NCBI GenBank assembly: GCA_030684395.1
Contig: JAUXTT010000011.1
Coordinates: 62,001 to 126,000, forward strand
Direction: 5' to 3'
Length of the DNA: 64,000 nt
DNA from: Bacteroidota bacterium
Lineage (GTDB): Bacteria > Bacteroidota > Bacteroidia > B-17B0 > Aurantibacillaceae
The notes under the pieces were generated by a model. That model did no database searches and was not told where the DNA came from. It saw nothing but the letters and a program-made list of their open reading frames with translations. This document shows, piece by piece, positions 51,039-59,066 of the stretch. Numbering within the stretch: position 1 is the first letter of the stretch; each line of letters begins with the position of its first letter. The translations under genes and the position numbers were made by a program.

Positions 51039-51084
51039 TCTCTCACAGAAATATGATTTCCTGTTTTATAAACAATTAACAAAG

Positions 51085-51657
51085 ATGTTCTTAGAAAACA
51101 TAAAAAATGGTCCGCACAAAAAAGGATGGATAGAAGTTATTTGCGGGAGCATGTTTTCCGGGAAAACAGAGGAATTGATCAGAAGACTTAAGCGTGCCGA
51201 ATTTGCAAAACAAAAAGTAGAAATTTTTAAACCTTCTATTGATACACGTTACCACGAAGAAGAAGTAGTAAGTCACAATGCCAACAGTATAAGAAGCACG
51301 CCTGTTCCATCCAGTTCCAACATTATGCTATTGGCCAATGATGTTGATGTAATTGGAATTGACGAAGCGCAATTTTTCGATTCTGAATTAGTGAATGTAT
51401 GCAATAAGCTGGCTGAAAATGGGATTCGTGTTATAGTGGCAGGTTTAGACATGGATTATACAGGTAAACCATTTGGGCCGGTTCCGGATCTTCTGGCTTG
51501 TGCTGAATATGTTACCAAAGTTCACGCAATTTGTATGCATTGTGGAAACCCTGCACAATTCTCCTATCGTAAATCCAATGAAACCTCTTTGGTATTGTTA
51601 GGCGAAACAGACAGTTACGAACCTCTATGCAGGGATTGTTTTAACCAACAAAAATAA
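51085..51657 (+). CDS. tdk: Thymidine kinase
   Basis: A 190-residue type II thymidine kinase. It has the P-loop GSMFSGKT (21-28), DEAQFFD (93-99, catalytic Glu94), the lasso region [12 protein letters not shown] and a structural zinc formed by C150/C153 and C182/C185. It phosphorylates thymidine for the salvage pathway. A run of secreted unknowns follows on the same strand after 11 bases. Confidence 0.96.
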   Translation: MFLENIKNGPHKKGWIEVICGSMFSGKTEELIRRLKRAEFAKQKVEIFKPSIDTRYHEEEVVSHNANSIRSTPVPSSSNIMLLANDVDVIGIDEAQFFDSELVNVCNKLAENGIRVIVAGLDMDYTGKPFGPVPDLLACAEYVTKVHAICMHCGNPAQFSYRKSNETSLVLLGETDSYEPLCRDCFNQQK

Positions 51658-51668
51658 CTCTTTTTATT

Positions 51669-52298
51669 TTGAAATCATCAACCCGTTTATCCTTCTCAAA
51701 GTTATTAAGTGGTTGTATTATACTAATTGTTTTTGTTGTTTTTGCTTCCTGCAGCGATTTTAAACAATTAGGGAAGAACGAAAAAAAATGGGTGTACAAA
51801 CATCCTTTCGCAGCACTTAAAATTAAGAAGGTAAAAAAAGGATGTGATGCATTTTATGCAGGCATGAAGAATAATCCTGATCTTGACACATATGAAAATG
51901 GAGGCAAACTGGATGCATACAGACACATGTTCTATACTTTAATGTTTACAACAAAAGTAAAAGAACGAAAGGTGATTTCACTTGGCATTGCACATGAAAA
52001 AGACAATTACCTTATGTTTTTGAAAAATCAAAAAGAAGAAAAAGAACTTGCAGACAGTATTAGTTGTGAAATGGATCTGCTTAATAATATGGAAGCATTG
52101 AACGTAATTCAAAAAATGCAGCGTGAAATTAGTTTTGAGAAAGCATCGCAGGCATGCGTTAATCATATAAAGACAGGTTATGCATACTTTATTAAACGCA
52201 ATGAAAAAGGGAATTATGTAAGATGCGATGGAAGTATTATCAATATGAAAGAATATGCCGGTAAATGGGATATACCCAAGTGTTTGATCCAAAAATAA
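51669..52298 (+). CDS. Lipoprotein with DUF6973-like domain
   Basis: A 209-residue protein starting at TTG 51669 (11 bases after tdk). It has a basic-hydrophobic signal and a lipobox ending at FASC (about residue 28). The GGKLDAYRHMFYTLM...GIAHE block resembles DUF6973-like proteins with conserved Asp-x-x-Arg-His and His residues. It probably sits on the outer membrane or periplasmic face. The substrate or partner is unknown. Confidence 0.7.
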   Translation: MKSSTRLSFSKLLSGCIILIVFVVFASCSDFKQLGKNEKKWVYKHPFAALKIKKVKKGCDAFYAGMKNNPDLDTYENGGKLDAYRHMFYTLMFTTKVKERKVISLGIAHEKDNYLMFLKNQKEEKELADSISCEMDLLNNMEALNVIQKMQREISFEKASQACVNHIKTGYAYFIKRNEKGNYVRCDGSIINMKEYAGKWDIPKCLIQK

Positions 52299-52334
52299 AA
52301 ATTATCTTTACTAACAGTTTACCGTCATTACAAG

Positions 52335-52925
52335 ATGCTGAAAAAAGTTTTTCTACTTATACTCTTGCTAAACGTTTTCATAACTAATGCGCAGGAATCC
52401 GTTTCAATAGGTTTGGTTGGTGAGTACTCGGAGAATTTTTCCATCAGCAATTACAGCGGTGGTTTTCAAGTGGAAGTTCCTGTAGGAGATAAATTTACAT
52501 TAAATTATAAAGGATTGATAGGTGGTTCTGATGACAGAACACTGTATGCTCACGCGCCCGTTGGAGCTGCTTTTGGAACAATTTTGCTCCGTTATTTAGG
52601 AAGTTCAAACTCCAATGCAATAAATGCTTTTGGTGTGATTCTGATGGCAATACCTGAAGGGCTTACTTTTTATCCAAATCCGGATGCTAAAATCAGGGCA
52701 GGCATTTACATTGCGCCCTTAGGTTGCGATTATTGGTACAAAAGAAACAACTACGAGTACTTTCGCTTTTCGGGTGAATTTGGCGGAAAAATAAAAATAC
52801 ACGTGGGCGGTGGTGATAAAGTCGATATTCTCCTTCAGGGTGGCCTGAAGTATTTGTACCGTAATAAGTACATAGAACCCGTTTTTGTTCATGCAAGTGC
52901 CGGAATTTCTTTTAACCTCAATTAA
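52335..52925 (+). CDS. Secreted outer-membrane-barrel-like protein
   Basis: A 196-residue protein with a signal peptide (MLKKVFLLILLLNVFITNAQ). It is followed by alternating beta strands rich in Gly and Tyr that end in an aromatic-poor GISFNLN, the kind of C-terminus typical for small outer-membrane beta-barrels. No conserved enzyme residues are visible. It follows the DUF6973-like gene by 36 bases and may be cotranscribed. Confidence 0.65.
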   Translation: MLKKVFLLILLLNVFITNAQESVSIGLVGEYSENFSISNYSGGFQVEVPVGDKFTLNYKGLIGGSDDRTLYAHAPVGAAFGTILLRYLGSSNSNAINAFGVILMAIPEGLTFYPNPDAKIRAGIYIAPLGCDYWYKRNNYEYFRFSGEFGGKIKIHVGGGDKVDILLQGGLKYLYRNKYIEPVFVHASAGISFNLN

Positions 52926-52988
52926 TGGCAATTAATTATTTTGTTTCCATAGGGAATTTACGACATTTGTCCCCGCAAAAACAATCAC

Positions 52989-54224
52989 ATGAACAAAGTT
53001 TTTAAATTTCTGCCTTTTTTATCACTGATTATTCTTATAGAATGTTCAAATAATTCAGGTAAAGAAATAAGGGAAGATAAAGGGGCTAATGCAAAAAAAG
53101 ATTCATCCGTTACTGCTGTTGATACTACCTCAAAAACAGAAGTTGAAAGCAATGTATTCATTCCTTGTGTTAGTGATTCTTTAAAGGAATTAGCTATGCT
53201 TATTTCCGGAAAAAAGCCCGTGGGAGAAACTAAATACCTGGGCAAATATTTCACAAGTAAACAATACAAAAACTTTGCTGATAATTTTGAAAAGAAATGG
53301 CACTCCTATGACACATCTCGGATTAAACAATTGATAGAATTCAGAAAAACAGAATTAACCACAAATGTAGGGCTAACAAAAAAATTATTCTACCCGTTTT
53401 CAGGACCCGACATCTTATATGGCTACACTTTTTTTCCAGATGCTGATGAGTATATTATGATGGGACTTGAACCAATCGGAACAATGCCAATCTATGACAA
53501 TAAAAATCAAACTCCTGACTCGATGGATGTGTATTACAAAAAAATAAATACTTCTTTGCATGCGATTTTGAAATACAGTTTTTTCAGAACCGCTGCAATG
53601 AAAACAGATTTAAAAAATCAGGAGCTGGACGGAACTCTTCACTTGTTGTTTTTGTTTTTAACCCGAACAGGCAATACCATTTGCTCAGCAAAACCAATAA
53701 CCATAGATAGTACCGGAACTATCAAATACATGGATTCATTCCCAAAATTAGCAAAGAGAAGTCCGTTGAATAAAGGAATTGAAATTGTCTTTAATACTTC
53801 TGATAACAAAACAAAAAAATTGTATTACTACTCCCTTAACCTTGCTGATGGTGGTCTAAAAGCCAATAAAGGAATGATGAAATACCTTGGTAATATGGGT
53901 GAGGTAAATACCTACTTAAAAGGAGCATCCTACTTAATGCACGAAACTTATTTTAGCATGATCAGAAATGTGATCCTTAATCAGAGTAAACATGTTATTC
54001 AGGATGACTCCGGTATCGCGTTTAAGTATTTTACACAAAACGGAAAATGGAAATATACTTTTTATGGCACCTATGTAAAACCCATTTCTTTGTTTTCTTA
54101 TGCTTACCAAAAAGATCTGGACTCTACTTATAAACTTCAAGGCTCTAAACCTTTGGGTTTTGGAATTGGGTACAACTTCAAGGATAAGAATTCTAATTTC
54201 ATGATCGCTACTAAACAAAATTAA
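52989..54224 (+). CDS. Hypothetical lipoprotein, 411 residues
   Basis: A protein with a lipoprotein signal ending in LIEC (about residue 19). A charged linker follows, then a mixed alpha/beta domain without recognisable motif. A near-consensus promoter (TTG, 18-base spacer, GACATTTG) precedes it. It may form a small secreted cluster with the two preceding genes. Unrecognised. Confidence 0.65.
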   Translation: MNKVFKFLPFLSLIILIECSNNSGKEIREDKGANAKKDSSVTAVDTTSKTEVESNVFIPCVSDSLKELAMLISGKKPVGETKYLGKYFTSKQYKNFADNFEKKWHSYDTSRIKQLIEFRKTELTTNVGLTKKLFYPFSGPDILYGYTFFPDADEYIMMGLEPIGTMPIYDNKNQTPDSMDVYYKKINTSLHAILKYSFFRTAAMKTDLKNQELDGTLHLLFLFLTRTGNTICSAKPITIDSTGTIKYMDSFPKLAKRSPLNKGIEIVFNTSDNKTKKLYYYSLNLADGGLKANKGMMKYLGNMGEVNTYLKGASYLMHETYFSMIRNVILNQSKHVIQDDSGIAFKYFTQNGKWKYTFYGTYVKPISLFSYAYQKDLDSTYKLQGSKPLGFGIGYNFKDKNSNFMIATKQN

Positions 54225-54417
54225 TTAAGAGTTCTCCTGTTTTAATTACTCCTGTATCTTTTCATTTTTTTTTGTACCTTTATTCTCTATGCAGAAAACA
54301 TGGTTGTTAAAAGCATGCCTTTACAAAAAGAAATGCTTGAAAGTTTTTTCCTTCAATGGAGAGGAGAGAATGATCAACTTGATGATTTATTAGTGATCGG
54401 GATAAGAGTATAAACTC

Positions 54418-55716
54418 CTATTTCCCAAAAATATCCTTCACCAAATTCGTTGCTTTACTCGAAAGGCTATCTGCGTTCATGCTTGTTCCCAACGAATTTA
54501 CTAATTCAGATTTATCATCGATCGCTTTCTGAATCCCGAAGAATTTATCTCCTTCTTTACTTTTCTTAAATTCCTGAATCTGTTTTGTTTCTGCCAGTCG
54601 CCCTTTCAATAAATTGTAGCTGATGCTCATCAAAGCAAACTTATCTTTGAATTTAGTAAGTGCTTTTTCACTATCTCTGTCTTCCATGTATTTTTTAATG
54701 TCAGTTACCGCTTGTTTTTCCGGGGCACCGATCTTATCACTCTTTTCCAGTTTATTCAAATACACTAAAGCTTTATCTTTATCTTCTTTCTTAATGTTGT
54801 TATAGGCACCAACCATCCAGATCAGTTCATTATCGCCTCCACCTTTCTCTGCTTCTTCAACAAATTTTATCATGTCTTCATCTGCTTCATCCTGCATATC
54901 CATTTCAACTTCTGCAAGCGAACGCATGATGTACCCAAGGCAATGCAATTGATAATACTGATGTTCAGGAGTAATATTTGCAGCTTCCGGAAAAATGGTC
55001 ATGAAAGGATTCTTTATAAAATAAACTTTATTTGCTTCAACGCTTTCCAGGTACTGATCTGATTTCTCTTTCGAATGATAGTAGTATTCATTATTTAAAA
55101 ATATAAGTGCTTTGGCAATTTTTACAACCACCATCATTTCCTTATCACTTATTTTATCTTCATCCGTTTTATAAAATTCATACAAAGCAAATTCCTTGGG
55201 AGCCACATGAGATGCTGTCCAAGTTGCTCCTAAAATAGCGTGTTCATAGTTGGCATTATAGTTTTTAAAATATCCAAACGATTTAAGTTCACTGCTTTTT
55301 AAGCCCGACATAACATATACTACATTCTCTACAATAGTTGGCAGTGAATCTTCATCCGTTTTAAGTAAAACATCCTTTGCCGAATAAAAAGTTTTAGCCA
55401 TGGTAAAAATATCCATCACATCCATTTTGGAGGAATCGGTTATAACCTGTCCGTCAGTACCCACCTGATATTGAAACAAACCTGTTGCTAAACTTATCAT
55501 AGCTTTCCTTGCCTTAGCAAACTCGGGGTCACTTGGCATTGCCGCTGTTGAGCGCACTGTAACTTTCACTGACTTATAAAAATCAACTTTTATGCTAGCC
55601 AATTGTTCCTGCATTTTTTTTATCTCTTTTTCTTTTAAACTTTCTTCATCAGAGCACGACGAAAAAATAAAAGCAAGAATAAAAACAAGGGGCACTATTT
55701 TTGAAGAAAGATTCAT
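54418..55716 (-). CDS. Hypothetical lipoprotein, helical repeat type
   Basis: A 432-residue protein with a lipobox ending in FSSC (about residue 21) and a largely helical, Lys/Asp/Glu-rich body. TPR-like helix pairs (for example DKALVYLNKLEKSDKIGAPE) suggest a TPR or SusD-unrelated scaffold. No enzyme motif is seen. It may help assemble an envelope complex, by inference only. The TTCG-type -7 box lies 21 bases upstream. Confidence 0.65.
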   Translation of the reverse strand: MNLSSKIVPLVFILAFIFSSCSDEESLKEKEIKKMQEQLASIKVDFYKSVKVTVRSTAAMPSDPEFAKARKAMISLATGLFQYQVGTDGQVITDSSKMDVMDIFTMAKTFYSAKDVLLKTDEDSLPTIVENVVYVMSGLKSSELKSFGYFKNYNANYEHAILGATWTASHVAPKEFALYEFYKTDEDKISDKEMMVVVKIAKALIFLNNEYYYHSKEKSDQYLESVEANKVYFIKNPFMTIFPEAANITPEHQYYQLHCLGYIMRSLAEVEMDMQDEADEDMIKFVEEAEKGGGDNELIWMVGAYNNIKKEDKDKALVYLNKLEKSDKIGAPEKQAVTDIKKYMEDRDSEKALTKFKDKFALMSISYNLLKGRLAETKQIQEFKKSKEGDKFFGIQKAIDDKSELVNSLGTSMNADSLSSKATNLVKDIFGK

Positions 55717-55737
55717 TTGGTTTTAAATTTATTTTAT

Positions 55738-55745
55738 CGAATTTA
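55738..55745 (-). promoter_or_regulatory. -7-like box of the lipoprotein gene
   Basis: On the minus strand TAAATTCG differs by one base from TAnnTTTG and lies 21 bases before the ATG of the gene at 54418. Confidence 0.3.
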
Positions 55746-55833
55746 ACCGCAGATCCTCACGGATTTTACAGATTTAACAATAATATGTTTTAACTATTTA
55801 ATTTCCTACTAAAATAATCTTCGTGAATCCCCA

Positions 55834-55863
55834 CCCGAACGACTGATCGTTCAGTCGGGCAGG
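55834..55863. repeat. Switchable double hairpin
   Basis: Two perfect but mutually exclusive hairpins overlap: GAACGA-CTGA-TCGTTC (55837-55852) and CGACTGA-TCGT-TCAGTCG (55840-55857), inside CCCG/CGGG borders. A relative lies at 7843-7865. Confidence 0.65.
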
Positions 55864-55905
55864 TGCACAAAAAAATATTTATCAGAGACCATCATAACCA
55901 TCAGC

Positions 55906-55922
55906 GTCATCTGCGTGCCATT
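55906..55922. repeat. 17-base direct repeat, copy 1
   Basis: GTCATCTGCGTGCCATT recurs exactly at 57096-57112. Both copies lie just upstream of a gene start, 35 and 4 bases before the ATG. Confidence 0.8.
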
Positions 55923-55957
55923 TTTTGAAATCAAATGTAAAACTTATCTTTACACAA

Positions 55958-56986
55958 ATGAACTCTCGCAGAAAATTTATTAAACAGGCAGGTATCGCAT
56001 CAGCAGGTGCTTTATTTCTACAGAGTTTTATTCCCGATAAAAAATCTTTACCCGAAAAATCCGTACTAAAACCACAACGTTTAAAAAGTGGAGACACCGT
56101 TGCCATTAGTTCACCGGCAGGAGCTGTGTGGGATGATAAACAAATAAACACCTTTGCCGGTATTCTAAAAGGTTTCGGCTTTAATGTGATCTTCGGAGAA
56201 ACGCTTAAACAGAAATTCGGTTACTTCTCAGGCAGTGATGAATTCAGGGCAAATGAACTGAACGAATTATTTGCCAACAAAAAAGTAAAAGGGATTTTCT
56301 CTATGAAAGGTGGTTGGGGATGTGCACGTATATTGGATAAATTGAATTATGAACTAATAGAAAAAAATCCAAAGGTATTAATTGGATTTAGTGATATTAC
56401 CACACTGCTAAACGTTATCTATGCAAAAACAGGATTGATCACTTTTCATGGTCCGGTAGGAAATTCGGGCTGGAATGATTTCACATCTACATCTTTCAAA
56501 AAGGTAATTATGAAAGGCGAAGCTTGTGAATTTCCATTGAGCCCGAAAATGGAAGATGCATTTTGTGTACTAAATAAAGGTAAAGCTAGCGGAGAATTAC
56601 TTGGAGGGAATCTAAGTGTATTGACCGGCCTATTAGGAAGTAATTATTTACCCGATTGGAAAGGAAAAATTCTTTTTCTGGAAGAAGTAAAAGAAGAACC
56701 TTATCGGATTGATAAAATGTTGACCCAATTAAAACTGAACGGGGTATTGAATGAGCTTGCCGGAATAATATTTGGAAAATTTTCTAAATGTGAAGCCGAA
56801 GAACCTCAAAAGGCATTCACCTTTATGGAGGTATTAGAACAACATATAAAACCTCTGGGCATTCCTTCCTTTTACGGAGCAGCAATTGGGCATACCGAAA
56901 ATAAGATCACTGTACCTGTTGGGATAAAAGCAGAAATGGATGCGGAGAAAGGAATGATGAAATTAATGGAAAGTGCGGTGTTGTGA
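55958..56986 (+). CDS. LD-carboxypeptidase (S66 family) with Tat signal
   Basis: A 342-residue peptidase whose N-terminus reads NSRRKFIKQAGIASAGAL, a twin-arginine signal. The ATG at 55958 is chosen over an upstream ATG at 55925 because the Tat motif begins there. The S66 catalytic set is visible: Ser in GFSDIT, Glu in FLEEVKEEPYRIDKM and His in IGHTENK. It trims the terminal D-alanine from murein tetrapeptides in cell-wall recycling; here it is probably exported by Tat. A short TATCTTTA box precedes it. Confidence 0.9.
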   Translation: MNSRRKFIKQAGIASAGALFLQSFIPDKKSLPEKSVLKPQRLKSGDTVAISSPAGAVWDDKQINTFAGILKGFGFNVIFGETLKQKFGYFSGSDEFRANELNELFANKKVKGIFSMKGGWGCARILDKLNYELIEKNPKVLIGFSDITTLLNVIYAKTGLITFHGPVGNSGWNDFTSTSFKKVIMKGEACEFPLSPKMEDAFCVLNKGKASGELLGGNLSVLTGLLGSNYLPDWKGKILFLEEVKEEPYRIDKMLTQLKLNGVLNELAGIIFGKFSKCEAEEPQKAFTFMEVLEQHIKPLGIPSFYGAAIGHTENKITVPVGIKAEMDAEKGMMKLMESAVL

Positions 56987-57095
56987 TAGCACGCTAATAA
57001 CGCTGATCAGGCAGATGCATTATGATTTTTTTATCTTATCTAGTCAAATCATTGTATTAAATAAATTAATCGTTTTTAAATCATAAACAACCTGT

Positions 57096-57112
57096 GTCAT
57101 CTGCGTGCCATT
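57096..57112. repeat. 17-base direct repeat, copy 2
   Basis: Exact second copy of GTCATCTGCGTGCCATT, four bases before the TIGR02757 ATG. It could belong to a dispersed family of ATCTGCGTG-type strings seen in the gap at 36.2 kb. Confidence 0.8.
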
Positions 57113-57116
57113 CACT

Positions 57117-57896
57117 ATGAGAACCGAAAAGCAAAATACCATCAAAGAATTTCTCGATGAAAAAGCCTTCCTGTACAACAACAAAAATTTTATAGAAACT
57201 GATCCCATTCAGATTCCACATCTCTTCACAAAAAAAGAAGATATTGAGATTGCCGGTTTTTTAGCAGCTACTATTGCCTGGGGCCAGCGTAAATCAATAA
57301 TCAATAATGCAAAACAATTAGTTACCTGGATGGACATGTCGCCACATGAGTTTATTGTTGGGGCAAAAGCAAAAGATTTTGCTCTTTTCAAAAAATTTGT
57401 TCACCGTACTTTTAATGGAGAAGATTGTGTTTTTTTTCTCCAATCTCTTCAAAACTTATATAAAAAGTTTACCGATTTAGAAAATGCCTTTTCATACGGT
57501 CTAACTGCAAAAGATGTTGATTCTTTTACCGCCATAACTAATTTCAGAAATAATTTTTTCTCAATTAAGCATCCCTCCCGAACAGAAAAACATGTTTCTA
57601 ATCCAACCAATGGCTCCTCGGCAAAACGATTGTGTATGTACCTGAGATGGATGGTTAGGAAAGACCAAACAGGTGTTGATTTTGGGATTTGGGATTCTAT
57701 TTCACCATCCAATTTATATTTGCCATTAGATGTACATACAGGCAATATCAGCCGCAAACTCGGACTTTTACAAAGAAAACAAAACGACTGGAAAGCGGTA
57801 GATGAAATAACTCAAATGTTAAAAAAGTTCGATCCAAAAGACCCAATCAGATACGACTTTGCTCTTTTTGGGCTGGGTGCTTTCGAGAAATTTTGA
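57117..57896 (+). CDS. TIGR02757-family protein
   Basis: A 259-residue protein matching the TIGR02757 family of unknown function (conserved DFFLxxxF-like start and GFLAATIAWGQRKSI, then WMVRKDQTGVDFGIWDSI and LDVHTGNISRKLGLL). The family appears related to helix-hairpin-helix DNA glycosylases, with an LDVHT helix that may replace the usual active-site region. The ATG at 57117 is used; a GTG at 57105 adds four residues and begins inside the repeat. Confidence 0.82.
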   Translation: MRTEKQNTIKEFLDEKAFLYNNKNFIETDPIQIPHLFTKKEDIEIAGFLAATIAWGQRKSIINNAKQLVTWMDMSPHEFIVGAKAKDFALFKKFVHRTFNGEDCVFFLQSLQNLYKKFTDLENAFSYGLTAKDVDSFTAITNFRNNFFSIKHPSRTEKHVSNPTNGSSAKRLCMYLRWMVRKDQTGVDFGIWDSISPSNLYLPLDVHTGNISRKLGLLQRKQNDWKAVDEITQMLKKFDPKDPIRYDFALFGLGAFEKF

Positions 57897-57922
57897 TTTT
57901 AACATTATGAGACCTATATTTG
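57893..57922 (+). promoter_or_regulatory. Promoter of the T9SS gene at 57942
   Basis: TTG (57893-57895), a 19-base spacer and TATATTTG (57915-57922) fit the phylum consensus closely. The ATG follows after 19 bases. Confidence 0.7.
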
Positions 57923-57941
57923 TTAGATTAATAAAAAAATC

Positions 57942-58889
57942 ATGAAAAAACAACTACTAAGTATATTTTCAATCTTAACTATTGGATGTGCATTTGCTCA
58001 AATTCCAAACAATGGGTTTGAATCTTGGGGCACGTCAATGGGCGAACCTGTACAACCACTGGGTTATGTTTCGGAGAACGTAATTGTAATTTCCTTTTTC
58101 CCGGGAAACACAGCGTCGGTAACTCAGGCTACCGGAGTTGATGCGTTTGCAGGAACTTACGCAGCAAAAATTACAACAGTAAAAGTTAATAATAATCCGG
58201 CACCCACTACAATACCCGATACAATAGGCCTTTTAATGTTAGGGCAGGTTAATATGTCGCCGGTTGGGTTAAAATCAGGGGTGGGTTGGACAACCCGTCT
58301 TCAATCAATTAACTTCAATTATAAATACGCTCCTGTAAATGGAGATAATGGTGTAGTTATGGCATACCTTACCAAGCACGTTAGTAATAATATAAGAGAT
58401 ACATTAGCTACTGCTGCGTTCGGAATGACATCTACTGTAAGTGCTTATACAGCAGCATCGGCTCCGTTTGTATATGACGGGGCATTTCCGGCAAGCACGC
58501 TACCAGATTCATTGCATTTGTATTATTTATCCAGTGCACGTCCTTGGCTTAATACTACTTTGCTTCCTTCAAATCCACAGATTGGTAGTGTACTTTGGGT
58601 AGATGAGGCCACTGCTGTTGTAGGAATAAATGAAAAGATTAGTTTAATGCCTAAAACAAAAGTATATCCAAATCCTGCAACCAACTACATCAACATATCT
58701 TCAATCAATGAAGAAGCTATTAGTGCTGAATTATTTGATGTTACAGGTAATAAGGTTTCAACAGGTTTGTTTTACGACAATAAAGTAAGAATAGAAACAT
58801 CGGATTTAGCAGAAGGACTTTATATTTATTCAGTAAAAAATAAAGACAAAAAGGTAATTGCTACCGGTAAAGTAAATGTTACAAAATAA
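57942..58889 (+). CDS. Secreted T9SS cargo protein
   Basis: A 315-residue secreted protein with a signal peptide (about 1-20). The domain starting QIPNNGFESWGTSMGEP is typical of small Bacteroidota T9SS cargo with a PCMD-like beta-sandwich. The T9SS sorting domain follows (VYPNPATNYINIS, GLYIYSVKN, GKVNVTK). No enzyme motif is evident; it is probably a surface adhesion or binding protein. A strong terminator follows. Confidence 0.8.
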   Translation: MKKQLLSIFSILTIGCAFAQIPNNGFESWGTSMGEPVQPLGYVSENVIVISFFPGNTASVTQATGVDAFAGTYAAKITTVKVNNNPAPTTIPDTIGLLMLGQVNMSPVGLKSGVGWTTRLQSINFNYKYAPVNGDNGVVMAYLTKHVSNNIRDTLATAAFGMTSTVSAYTAASAPFVYDGAFPASTLPDSLHLYYLSSARPWLNTTLLPSNPQIGSVLWVDEATAVVGINEKISLMPKTKVYPNPATNYINISSINEEAISAELFDVTGNKVSTGLFYDNKVRIETSDLAEGLYIYSVKNKDKKVIATGKVNVTK

Positions 58890-58911
58890 TTATCATTAAA
58901 AATGATTTAAG

Positions 58912-58938
58912 AGCCGCGGAAAATTCTGCGGCTTTTTT
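58912..58938 (+). terminator. Intrinsic terminator of the T9SS gene
   Basis: AGCCGC and GCGGCT form a stem extended by a G-T wobble and GAA/TTC, with an AA loop and six T following. Confidence 0.85.
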
Positions 58939-58997
58939 GTTGGGTAAAATCATATGTATATAATGGTTTTTGTAGATTTTTTGTGCCAAACTATTAC

Positions 58998-59027
58998 TTG
59001 GATTATCCAAATTATCCCTTATTTTTG
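58998..59027 (+). promoter_or_regulatory. Promoter of the E2 gene
   Basis: TTG (58998-59000), a 19-base spacer and TATTTTTG (59020-59027) match the consensus. The leader is about 35 bases. Confidence 0.7.
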
Positions 59028-59066
59028 CAGGGTTTCCAAAAACAATTTAATTTTTTCAGATAAGAA

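Noticed and set aside
54300-54413. Possible 37-residue ORF (MVVKSMPLQ...)
   Set aside because: It lacks a promoter box, a recognisable feature or coupling to a neighbour, so it cannot be separated from chance.
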